Both the position numbers and the translations under genes were made by a program. The notes under the pieces are model-generated. The model had not been told where the DNA came from, searched no databases, and saw only the letters and a list, made by a program, of their open reading frames with translations. Of a DNA stretch of 64,000 nucleotides, positions 56,767 through 64,000 are shown in pieces (within the stretch, counting starts at the first letter, position 1; the number at the start of each line of letters is the position of its first letter). The DNA lies in contig JAFEDY010000012.1 in NCBI GenBank assembly GCA_018241405.1, positions 1 through 64,000 on the forward strand, given 5' to 3'. The DNA is from Pseudomonadota bacterium. GTDB lineage: Bacteria > Pseudomonadota > Gammaproteobacteria > Burkholderiales > Burkholderiaceae_C.

Positions 56767-58599
56767 ATGAGCAACATTTCCGGCGACGAAACGCCAGGGC
56801 AAAAGGCGACGAAGATCCTGTTGGTAGAGGACAGCTTCGCAAATCGCGACATGCTGACCCGGCGGCTGACACGCCGCGGCTTCACGGTCTGCAGCGCCGC
56901 CGATGGCGCCACCGGCGTCGCCATGTCGGTCTCGGAGTTGCCTGACCTCATCCTGATGGATGTGGCCCTGGGCGAGATGGACGGCTGGCAGGCAACCCGG
57001 CTCATCAAGGCCGACGCCCGGACCCAGGGCATCCCCATCATTGCCTTGACCGCTCACGCGCTTGCCAGCGATAGGGAACACAGCATCGAGGTGGGCTGCG
57101 CCGACTTCGACACCAAGCCCGTCGATCTGTCGCGCCTGCTGGGAAAGATCGAAGGCAGCCTGGCGAGGGCGGCACAGACAGCCGATTCCAACCATCGTGA
57201 CTCCGACGCTCTTCAAGAACATCTCAAAGGAGTGAAATCCATGTCGAAGCTTGATCCGGTTGCAGCGCTGACAGGCAGCGTGCGCGACTTCCGTGAACTC
57301 CAGGGGACCGACCTGATGGCCCGCGTCGGTTCCTTCTACGAATGGCAGGAACTGCGGCGCCAAAGCAGCCTGTGGCCGTATTCGAGAGCGACACAAGAGG
57401 CGCCTTTGTCCGTCTGCACGGCACTCGACGACAACGGACAACAGTTCACCGGCCTGAACTTCGGCACACAGGACTACCTCGCCCTGTCGTCGCACCCCGC
57501 CATCAAGGAGGTGGCCAAGGCGGTAATCGACGAGTACGGGGTGCACAGCGCTGGCTCATCGGCCCTGGCGGGCAACACCAAATATTCGCTGGTGCTGGAG
57601 CAAACGATCTCCGACTTCCTCCAGTTGGAACACACGACACTCTACCCAACGGGCTGGGCTGCCGGGTACGGTGTCATCAAGGCTCTCGTACGGCCGACGG
57701 ACCACATCGTGATGGATGGCCTCGCCCACGCCTGCCTGCAGGAGGGCGCGTACTCGGCAACCTCGAACGTGCATCTGCATGGCCACCTCAACCTCGAATC
57801 GGTACGCCGACACCTGAGACGGGTTCGCGCCAAGGACACGACCAACGGCATCCTCGTGGTGACGGAAAGCCTGTTCTCCATGGATTCAGACACGCCGGAC
57901 CTGCGGACGCTGCAAAGCCTGTGCGACGAGTACGACGCGACGCTGCTCGTCGATGTGGCCCATGACCTGGGCGCCATGGGGCCGGGCGGCAGAGGCTTCA
58001 TAGGCGGGCAGGACATGCTGGGCAAGGTCGATATCGTCATGGGGAGCTTCTCCAAGACCTTCGCGTCGAACGGCGGTTTCGTCGCCAGCAACTCGCCCGC
58101 CGTCAAGCAATACCTCAAGTACTACGGCTGCACGGCCACGTTTTCCAACGCACTGTCTCCGGTTCAGGCCGCCACCGTCACCAAGGCATTCGACATCATC
58201 AAGTCCGAAGAAGGCCTGCGACTTCGCACGGTGCTCAGGCAACGCATAGAAGAAATGCGCGAGGCCTTGACCCAGGCAGGCCTGCAGCACACGGGCAATC
58301 CCTCTCCCATCGTTCCGGTCCGCGTGGGCGACGAAGCATTGGCGCGCCTCGTGAGCCGGCGCCTGCCGGCGCTGGAGGTCATCGCCAACCTGGTCGAGTA
58401 CCCCGCCGTCGCCAAGGGTGATGCCCGCCTGCGCCTGCAGATGATGCCGACGCACAGCCTGGAAAACGTGCGGATGCTGGCCTCAAGGCTGCGCACGGCC
58501 ATCGATCACGCACAAATCGAGCATGTGCGCCATCGCGCCGCGATCACTGGGGTCACCCGCTCGGTCGCCACTGATACCGCGGCAGCCCAAGCGGCGTGA
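56767..58599 (+). CDS. Receiver domain fused to a PLP-dependent alpha-oxoamine synthase
   Basis: 610 residues. Residues about 15-135 are a CheY-type receiver: LLVEDSFANRDML, phospho-acceptor Asp65 in LILMDVALGEMDGW, ALTAHA and Lys in DTKPVDLS. Residues about 160-580 are a class II-type PLP aminotransferase of the alpha-oxoamine synthase group (CqsA/LqsA, KBL, serine palmitoyltransferase): GTQDYLALSSHP, AGSSALAGNTKYSLVLEQ, His321 in DGLAHACLQEG, VDVAHDLGAMGPGGRGF, and Schiff-base Lys430 in MGSFSKTFASNGGFVAS. These enzymes condense an amino acid with an acyl-CoA or acyl-ACP. First of four genes with two kinases and a receiver-GGDEF-EAL protein. An internal ribosome-binding site at 57226 could yield the synthase alone. 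The product is unknown; the SFSKTFASNGG loop looks closer to serine palmitoyltransferase than to CqsA. Confidence 0.88.
   Translation: MSNISGDETPGQKATKILLVEDSFANRDMLTRRLTRRGFTVCSAADGATGVAMSVSELPDLILMDVALGEMDGWQATRLIKADARTQGIPIIALTAHALASDREHSIEVGCADFDTKPVDLSRLLGKIEGSLARAAQTADSNHRDSDALQEHLKGVKSMSKLDPVAALTGSVRDFRELQGTDLMARVGSFYEWQELRRQSSLWPYSRATQEAPLSVCTALDDNGQQFTGLNFGTQDYLALSSHPAIKEVAKAVIDEYGVHSAGSSALAGNTKYSLVLEQTISDFLQLEHTTLYPTGWAAGYGVIKALVRPTDHIVMDGLAHACLQEGAYSATSNVHLHGHLNLESVRRHLRRVRAKDTTNGILVVTESLFSMDSDTPDLRTLQSLCDEYDATLLVDVAHDLGAMGPGGRGFIGGQDMLGKVDIVMGSFSKTFASNGGFVASNSPAVKQYLKYYGCTATFSNALSPVQAATVTKAFDIIKSEEGLRLRTVLRQRIEEMREALTQAGLQHTGNPSPIVPVRVGDEALARLVSRRLPALEVIANLVEYPAVAKGDARLRLQMMPTHSLENVRMLASRLRTAIDHAQIEHVRHRAAITGVTRSVATDTAAAQAA
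57226..57243 (+). promoter_or_regulatory. Internal ribosome-binding site and start codon within the receiver-synthase gene
   Basis: AAAGGAG (57226-57232) is followed after 8 bases by an in-frame ATG (57241-57243) that would start the synthase at MSKLDPVAALTGSVRDF. This is a better initiation region than that of the full gene at 56767, so the synthase may be translated both fused and separately. Confidence 0.6.
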
Positions 58600-58604
58600 G
58601 GGAC

Positions 58605-60002
58605 ATGCAAGTGGTACTCACCCATCGCCTGATCCAAACGGTGGACTGGTTCATTCCGGTCGGGTTGCAAAGGAGCACCGCGACGCATTGGCGGGCAAGA
58701 ATCTTTGTCATCAGTCATGTGCTGGGGCCCTTCAGTGCCGTCGCCATCCTGGGGTACCTGCATCAGGTGCTGACGGTGCACGACTGGGCGTTCTGGACCA
58801 TTTGCATCCTGTGCGCATCGTTCTGGGCTTTGCCGTTCGTACTCAGGCTGGCGGGGGATCTGTTCAGGCCCGCCCTCTACTCCTTCTGCGCCCTGACCAG
58901 CATCAGTGTCTTCGGGTCCTATTTCTATGGCGGCGTGAGTTCCCCGCTCCTGCCGTGGTTCCTGACGGCGCAGATGATCGGCTTCTTCTATCTGAGTGAC
59001 CGGCCGCGTCTTGTGCTCGGCATCATCGGCGCGAACCTGGCGGCCTTTGCCGCAGCCTATTTCATCAACGGCCAGTTCCCCGACCTGGTATCGCTTGAAG
59101 ACCTTTCCACCGCCGGCATGATTTCCGCCTGCGCGGCCACGCTCTACAGCTCGATGATGGCGATCTACTATGCCTACGTCATGGTCGAACATTCGGCGCT
59201 GCAGGAGGAAATCAAGAACCACCTGGAAACCGCCGCCAGGCTGCGGATCGCCAAGCACGAGGCAGAACGTGCCAACGAAGCCAAGGCCGTCTTCCTGGCG
59301 AAGATGAGCCATCAATTGCGGACCCCTCTGAACGCCATCATCGGCTACAGCGAAATCCTGCTGGAGGACGCCGAGGCCGACGAGCCGGGGGCGGATGGGG
59401 AGGAACTGCGATCCATCAACCACGCCGGCCGCCACCTCTTGTCGCTGGTCTCGGACGTACTGCACATGCCCAAGACAGAGGCGGATTCCGACGCCATCGA
59501 TATCAAGCTCGACACCGTCGATCTCGACCGCTGCCTGGAGGAACTGTCCGCTACCTGCCGGACCCTGGTGGCGAGCAATGGGAACCGGCTTGCCTTCGAC
59601 AAGCCCGGCGAACTGGGATCGATCCAGACCGATGAGATCCGGCTGCGGCAGATCCTGATCAACCTGCTCGGTAACGCAGGAAAATTCACCCGCAACGGTT
59701 CCGTGGTGCTGCGCGCGCGGCGCGCAACCGAAGGCGAGTGCGAACAGGTGCTCATCTCCGTGCAGGACACGGGCATTGGCATTTCCGCCGAGGCGATCCC
59801 GAAGCTGTTCAAGAACTTCAACCAACTGAATGCGGGCCAGTTTGCGGGAAGCGGGCTGGGCCTGGCCGTGAGCCAGAAGCTGGCACACCTGCTGGGCGGC
59901 GATATTTCGGTGACAAGCCAGTTGCACCGCGGATCGGAGTTCACGCTTCGACTGCCAGCGATGGCAACGACGAATGCACCGGCGATGGCCGCCACGGCGT
60001 GA
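58605..60002 (+). CDS. Polytopic membrane histidine kinase 1 of the synthase cluster
   Basis: 465 residues. About six predicted membrane helices (residues 25-190) form the sensor, with FIPVGLQRSTATHWRARIF and FYGGVSSPLLPWFLTAQMIG as notable stretches. A short coiled coil (LQEEIKNHLETAARLRIAKH) leads to the kinase core: AKMSHQLRTPLNAIIGYSE with His236, LINLLGNAGKFT, DTGIGISAEAIP and GSGLGLAVSQKLAHLLGG. The ATG at 58605 follows GAGG closely; a GTG at 58596 overlapping the previous stop is an alternative. No receiver or periplasmic domain is attached. Confidence 0.9.
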   Translation: MQVVLTHRLIQTVDWFIPVGLQRSTATHWRARIFVISHVLGPFSAVAILGYLHQVLTVHDWAFWTICILCASFWALPFVLRLAGDLFRPALYSFCALTSISVFGSYFYGGVSSPLLPWFLTAQMIGFFYLSDRPRLVLGIIGANLAAFAAAYFINGQFPDLVSLEDLSTAGMISACAATLYSSMMAIYYAYVMVEHSALQEEIKNHLETAARLRIAKHEAERANEAKAVFLAKMSHQLRTPLNAIIGYSEILLEDAEADEPGADGEELRSINHAGRHLLSLVSDVLHMPKTEADSDAIDIKLDTVDLDRCLEELSATCRTLVASNGNRLAFDKPGELGSIQTDEIRLRQILINLLGNAGKFTRNGSVVLRARRATEGECEQVLISVQDTGIGISAEAIPKLFKNFNQLNAGQFAGSGLGLAVSQKLAHLLGGDISVTSQLHRGSEFTLRLPAMATTNAPAMAATA

Positions 60003-60033
60003 CAGGCCCCACGAACACGTACGGGTGAATGCC

Positions 60034-61464
60034 ATGAGAAACCGATTCGGAAACCTGGCACCAAGACTGAACATGTCGGTTGACTGGTTCATCCCCATAG
60101 GCTTGAAGCAGTCGCGAGACACCCTGCAGGGCATGCGCATGTTCCTGTTCAGCCATTTTTTCGGTCCCTTTCTGGGGAACACGGTCACGCTGTCGATGCT
60201 GTATCTCGGCGCGAAGGCCGACCTCTCCTGGTGGATACTGTTCTTCGCAGTGTCGGGCTTCTGGATTTATCCGATCCTGCTGCGGCTGACGGGCCGGTAC
60301 CTGCCCCTGGCGTTGCTCTCTATCGAAGAACTTCTGTTCTGCATTTTCTGGGGCTCCTATCAGTACGGTGGCATCAGCTCGCCGATCATGCCGTGGTTGG
60401 TCACCGTTCCACTGCTGGCCTTCTTCTATCTGCCCGAGCGCTCTACGCGGATCATCGTCGCCGTGCAGATCGTCGCCAACCTCTTGCTGTTCTATGGCAT
60501 ATATGCCGTACTGGGGTTCCGCGAAGCGGTATCGTCTGACGGCCTGGTCGTCCTCGGCCTGATATCGACCCTCTGTGCCAGCGTCTACGTCTCGATGATG
60601 GCACTCTACTTCGCGAGCATCGTGTATTCGCAAGGCGAACTCGAACAGGAGATCAGGCAACACAAGGCGACCGAGCAGCAGTTGCTGGACGCCACCGACC
60701 AGGCACAGCGCGCACTGCTGGCCAAGTCGGTGTTCCTCGCCAAGATGAGCCATGAGCTGAAGAACCCGCTCAACGCCATCATCGGCTACAGCGAACTCCT
60801 CATCGAGGAAGCCGACGCGGCAGATGCACAGAAGCGCAAGGACCTGACGTCGATCGAAGGCGCAGGCCACAGGCTGCTGGGGCTGATCGACAACCTCCTC
60901 GAGCTCTCGAAGCTCGAAGCCGGAAGGGTGGAGGTCAACGCCAGGGACATCGATTTCGCCGCGTGGTTCGAGGAGCTGGCGGCCCGCAGCGGCCCATCGA
61001 TTACCGCCAATCGCAACGAGTGGATCGTGCAGGCGCCAGGCGCCGGGCGCATGGTCTGCGACGTGCAGATACTGCAACGCGTGGTCGAAGGCCTGTTGAG
61101 CAACGCCGCCAAGCACACCAAGAACGGACGCGTCACGTTCTCTGCCTGTGCGCATGCCGATGGCTGGATCCTGACGATCAAAGACACCGGTGCAGGGATA
61201 CCGAAGGCACGCATGGCCAGCCTGTTCGAGACCTTCGGCAGTTCTGAAGACGAAACGTCGAGCAGGTACGGGGACGAGGCCGGCCTCGGGCTTCCGCTGG
61301 CCTATCGGTACTGCCAATTGATGGGCGGCACGCTGTCCGTGTACAGCGAGGTCGGCGTGGGCACCCGGGTCACCGTTACTTTGCCGGCACAAGCGCGCGC
61401 CGCCTCGAAGTCTCTCGCCGCACCCGCTGCACCCCTGATCCCGACACCGATGTTGACACCTTAG
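60034..61464 (+). CDS. Polytopic membrane histidine kinase 2 of the synthase cluster
   Basis: 476 residues. Paralogue of the preceding kinase: SVDWFIPIGLKQSRDTLQ and YGGISSPIMPWLVTVPLLAF align with VDWFIPVGL and YGGVSSPLLPWFL. About six membrane helices, a coiled coil (ELEQEIRQHKATEQQLLDAT), then AKMSHELKNPLNAIIGYSEL with His240, SNAAKHTKNGRV, DTGAGIPKARM and AGLGLPLAYRYCQLMGG. The conserved sensor suggests both kinases see related signals or form heterodimers. ATG at 60034, 31 bases after kinase 1. Confidence 0.9.
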   Translation: MRNRFGNLAPRLNMSVDWFIPIGLKQSRDTLQGMRMFLFSHFFGPFLGNTVTLSMLYLGAKADLSWWILFFAVSGFWIYPILLRLTGRYLPLALLSIEELLFCIFWGSYQYGGISSPIMPWLVTVPLLAFFYLPERSTRIIVAVQIVANLLLFYGIYAVLGFREAVSSDGLVVLGLISTLCASVYVSMMALYFASIVYSQGELEQEIRQHKATEQQLLDATDQAQRALLAKSVFLAKMSHELKNPLNAIIGYSELLIEEADAADAQKRKDLTSIEGAGHRLLGLIDNLLELSKLEAGRVEVNARDIDFAAWFEELAARSGPSITANRNEWIVQAPGAGRMVCDVQILQRVVEGLLSNAAKHTKNGRVTFSACAHADGWILTIKDTGAGIPKARMASLFETFGSSEDETSSRYGDEAGLGLPLAYRYCQLMGGTLSVYSEVGVGTRVTVTLPAQARAASKSLAAPAAPLIPTPMLTP

Positions 61465-61473
61465 GCGGTACCG

Positions 61474-63366
61474 ATGAACGCACACCACTCCATCCCGCAA
61501 CCGGCGATCGGCCATTCCCTCGACGGCAAGCCAAGCGCGGCCAATGAAGAAAAACCGCGCCTGCTCATCGTCGACGACGTCTTCGAGAACCGCGAAATAC
61601 TGAGGCGCCGCTTCCAGCGCCAAGGCTTTGATGTGACCGACGCCGGCGGCGGGATAGAAGCGCTGGATGTGCTGGAGCGCGAGGCGTTCGATCTCGTCCT
61701 GCTGGACATGATGATGCCCGACTTGAGTGGGCTCGAAGTGCTGGCGCATATCCGCTCCAAGCACTCGCAGGGTTCGCTGCCGGTCATCATGGTCACCGCC
61801 AAGACACAGAGCGAAGACGTCGTCGAGGCCTTGAACCACGGCGCCAACGACTACATCACGAAGCCGGTTGACTTCTCGATCGCGCTGGCCCGCGTCGTCA
61901 CGCAGGTCGAACGACGGCGTGCGGAGCTGAAGATCCACCAGATGAACGAGGCGCTTGCCCGGGCCAACGAGGCGCTCGAACGCCGGGTTGCCGACCGGAC
62001 CAAGGATCTCGTTCATGTCAATCAACAGCTTCGCAGCGAGATAGAGCAGCGCGAGCGGACGCAGGCGACGATCACGCACCTGGCCCACCACGACGCGCTG
62101 ACGGGTCTTGGCAATCGCCTGCTGTTCCACAAGGAGCTTGGCGATGCGCTGGCGCACCGACAAAGGCATGGCGGCGAGCTGGCCGTCCTGTTCATCGACC
62201 TGGATGGCTTCAAGGCCATCAACGACACGCTCGGCCATGCAACCGGAGATTTGTTGCTCAAGCACCTGGCCACACGCCTGCGCAACACGCTGCGCGAAGG
62301 CGACAAGATCGGACGGCTGGGCGGCGACGAGTTCGCCATCATCCAGTTCGGCGCAGGACAGCCGAACGAAGCCGCGGCCCTTGCCAAGCGCTTGATCGAG
62401 ACGATTCAAGTCCCCTTCAGCGTCGATGGCCAAAGTCTTGTCGTCGGCGCCAGCATCGGCATTGCGCTGGCGGGGGGTGAGTACCAGGACTCCGCACAGT
62501 TGCTCAGGGCTGCCGACCTGGCGATGTACCGAGCGAAGACGGAAGGACGCGGTCGCTTCCTGTTCTTCGAAACCGACTTCGACCGACAGGTCAAGGAACG
62601 TCGCGAGCTCGAAGTCGCCCTGCGTACCGCCGTCGAACAGGACGCGCTCGAGATCCATTACCAGCCCCAGGTCAACCTGCAGACCGGTCGCATCAGCGGG
62701 TTCGAGGCGCTGTCGCGCTGGCAGGATCCGCAACGCGGCTACGTGCCGCCGAACGTGTTCATCACGCTGGCGGAGGAGATCGGCCTGATCGGTGTCATTG
62801 GCGAGCGGATACTCAAGCGCGCCTGCGCCGAGGCAGCAAGCTGGCCACCGGAGACCACCGTCGCCGTGAACCTGTCCGCCGCGCAGTTCCAGCGCGGTGA
62901 CCTGGTATCCGTGGTGAAGGAGGCCCTTGCCGCTTCAGGGCTGGAGCCGGGACGGCTGGAGGTGGAGATCACCGAGTCGATCTTTCTCCAGGGCAGCGAA
63001 TCGAATCTTGAGGTTCTCAGTCAACTCGGTGCGCTCGGCGTCAAGATATCGATGGACGATTTCGGCACAGGCTATTCGAGCCTGAGCTATCTGCGCAGCT
63101 TTCCGTTTCACAAGATCAAGATCGATAGATCCTTTGTCGGCGACCTGCCGGACGGGCAGAGCAGCGTTGCCATCGTGCGCGCCGTCTGCGGGCTGGCGCG
63201 CAGCTTCGGCGCGGCGACGACGGCCGAAGGCGTCGAGACCGAAGGCCAGCTCACGCATATCCGGACCGAGGGATGCACCGAGGTACAGGGCTATATCTTC
63301 AGCAGGCCGGTACCTGCCGACCAGATTTCAGCGCTACTGGCAAGATCGCTTGCGCCATCAACGTAG
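61474..63366 (+). CDS. Receiver-GGDEF-EAL response regulator (c-di-GMP turnover)
   Basis: 630 residues. A receiver domain (about 28-150; LLIVDDVFENREIL, phospho-acceptor Asp78 in LVLLDMMMPDLSG, Lys in YITKPVDF) is followed by a coiled coil, a GGDEF domain with intact GGDEF (283-287), and an EAL domain with FEALSRW (Glu411), NLSAAQF, EVEITESIF, DDFGTGYSSLSYL and KIKIDRSF. Both cyclase and phosphodiesterase motifs are complete, so the direction is presumably set by phosphorylation. Starts 9 bases after kinase 2 and is the natural output of the two kinases. Confidence 0.92.
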   Translation: MNAHHSIPQPAIGHSLDGKPSAANEEKPRLLIVDDVFENREILRRRFQRQGFDVTDAGGGIEALDVLEREAFDLVLLDMMMPDLSGLEVLAHIRSKHSQGSLPVIMVTAKTQSEDVVEALNHGANDYITKPVDFSIALARVVTQVERRRAELKIHQMNEALARANEALERRVADRTKDLVHVNQQLRSEIEQRERTQATITHLAHHDALTGLGNRLLFHKELGDALAHRQRHGGELAVLFIDLDGFKAINDTLGHATGDLLLKHLATRLRNTLREGDKIGRLGGDEFAIIQFGAGQPNEAAALAKRLIETIQVPFSVDGQSLVVGASIGIALAGGEYQDSAQLLRAADLAMYRAKTEGRGRFLFFETDFDRQVKERRELEVALRTAVEQDALEIHYQPQVNLQTGRISGFEALSRWQDPQRGYVPPNVFITLAEEIGLIGVIGERILKRACAEAASWPPETTVAVNLSAAQFQRGDLVSVVKEALAASGLEPGRLEVEITESIFLQGSESNLEVLSQLGALGVKISMDDFGTGYSSLSYLRSFPFHKIKIDRSFVGDLPDGQSSVAIVRAVCGLARSFGAATTAEGVETEGQLTHIRTEGCTEVQGYIFSRPVPADQISALLARSLAPST

Positions 63367-63510
63367 TGCCCGCCCGGCATCATGACAGCCAGTGCGGGCA
63401 GACCGTAGACCGGGCTCAGCCATCGACCTTGCAGGCGGGGACGATCCGGACGCAGGAATCGCGCCACCAGATCTCGCCGCTGCCCGGGGCCGGCGTTTGC
63501 GCCGAGTTGC

Positions 63511-64000
63511 TTACGCCAGCAGCGCGTTCACGCGCTTGACATAGGCCGCGGGGTCTTCGGGCAGGCCACCCTCGGCCAGCAGCGCCTGGTCAAACAGGAT
63601 CTGCGCCAGGTCGTGGAAATGCACGCTGCCGTCGAGCTTCTTGACCAGCGCATGCTCGGGGTTGACCTCCAGCACGGGCTTGGACTCGGGCGCGCTCTGG
63701 CCGGCCTGCTTGAGCATGCGCGCGAGCTGCTGGCTCATGCCGCCGTCCTGCACCACCAGGCAGGCCGGCGAATCGACCAGGCGCGTGGTCACGCGCACGT
63801 CCTCGGCCTTGTCCTTCAAGGCCTCTTTCAGCTTGGCGAGCAGGGGCTTGAAGGCCTCGGCGGCCTCTTCCGCGGCCTTCTTCTCGGCCTCGTCCTGCAG
63901 CTTGCCCAGATCCACCGCACCCTTGGCCACGCTCTGCAGGGGCGTGCCGTCAAAGTCGTGCAGGTAGTTCAGCGCCCATTCGTCCACGCGGTCGGTCATC
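63511..64000 (-). CDS. htpG: Chaperone HtpG (Hsp90), C-terminal part (5' end outside window)
   Basis: About 163 residues of the C-terminal dimerisation region are present; the gene continues past the right edge. [60 protein letters not shown] and [13 protein letters not shown] are characteristic of HtpG. ATP-dependent cytoplasmic chaperone for late folding. Convergent with the c-di-GMP gene, with 144 bases between them holding no recognised gene. Confidence 0.92.
   Translation of the reverse strand, partial: MTDRVDEWALNYLHDFDGTPLQSVAKGAVDLGKLQDEAEKKAAEEAAEAFKPLLAKLKEALKDKAEDVRVTTRLVDSPACLVVQDGGMSQQLARMLKQAGQSAPESKPVLEVNPEHALVKKLDGSVHFHDLAQILFDQALLAEGGLPEDPAAYVKRVNALLA

Noticed and set aside
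59941..62733. 930-codon open frame on the minus strand opposite kinase 2 and the GGDEF-EAL gene
   Set aside because: The plus strand encodes complete, motif-rich proteins here. The minus frame has low-complexity Arg/Gln/Ala-rich text without domains, a common shadow in GC-rich DNA.
63367..63400. TGCCCGC/GCGGGCA inverted repeat after the GGDEF-EAL gene as a terminator
   Set aside because: The 7-base arms have a 20-base loop and no T-run, so an intrinsic terminator is not supported.

Overview
The window is one contiguous, GC-rich (clearly above 60 percent by eye) bacterial chromosome segment that is almost fully coding. Gene content points to a betaproteobacterium of the order Burkholderiales, most likely family Comamonadaceae (Acidovorax/Alicycliphilus/Diaphorobacter-like). 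The reasons are four Bug/TctC periplasmic receptors, many CaiB-type CoA transferases, PhoH-YbeY and RuvA of betaproteobacterial type, and a dispersed palindromic repeat with a GATAGCTGCCAGCGCTTG-like core that I associate with this family. No rRNA, tRNA, CRISPR array, integrase or transposase was recognised. The family assignment is inference.

Layout, left to right. 1-4512: two Hsp70-family chaperones (the first truncated by the window edge) separated by a periplasmic amino-acid-type binding protein. 4522-8937: an exported lysyl-endopeptidase-like protease, ruvA, divergent phoH-ybeY and a TSUP permease. 8986-16872: a two-component system, a GlcG-like haem-binding protein, dtd, a CDF metal exporter, a GGDEF/EAL protein with an altered GGDQF site, and AMP nucleosidase. 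16983-26397: a NodI/NodJ-like ABC transporter interrupted by a DUF3455 lipoprotein gene, a PPOX/GAF pair, hemerythrin, SRPBCC, EF-hand, and a DUF1800/DUF1501 pair. 26504-41372: acyl-CoA metabolism, with hydroxybutyryl-CoA dehydrogenase, three Bug receptors, three CaiB-type CoA transferases and a predicted racemase, two MaoC hydratases, an acyl-CoA dehydrogenase, a 4-hydroxybutyrate-type CoA transferase, a CitE-like lyase and an IclR regulator. The operon at 35493-40593 looks like a branched C5-dicarboxylate (itaconate/citramalate-type) route. 41496-45472: a phosphatase followed by a kinase-USP fusion, a small lipoprotein, and srkA. 45563-50545: an AraC regulator divergent from a methyltransferase, DUF1127, vanadium haloperoxidase and TPR cluster. 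50669-56480: another Bug receptor, then the L-lactate locus lldP-lldR-lldD with two LldR-type operators and, after lldD, the decayed remnant of a D-lactate dehydrogenase gene.

The most interesting system is 56767-63366. A response-regulator receiver domain is joined in frame to a PLP-dependent alpha-oxoamine synthase (the fold of CqsA/LqsA autoinducer synthases and of serine palmitoyltransferase). It is followed by two paralogous polytopic membrane histidine kinases and a receiver-GGDEF-EAL protein. Together these look like a self-contained circuit that makes a small lipid-like molecule, senses something at the membrane through phosphotransfer, and changes c-di-GMP. An ideal ribosome-binding site inside the first gene suggests the synthase may also be made alone. 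The right edge holds the C-terminal end of htpG (Hsp90).

All calls rest on reading the sequence; no database search or folding program was run.
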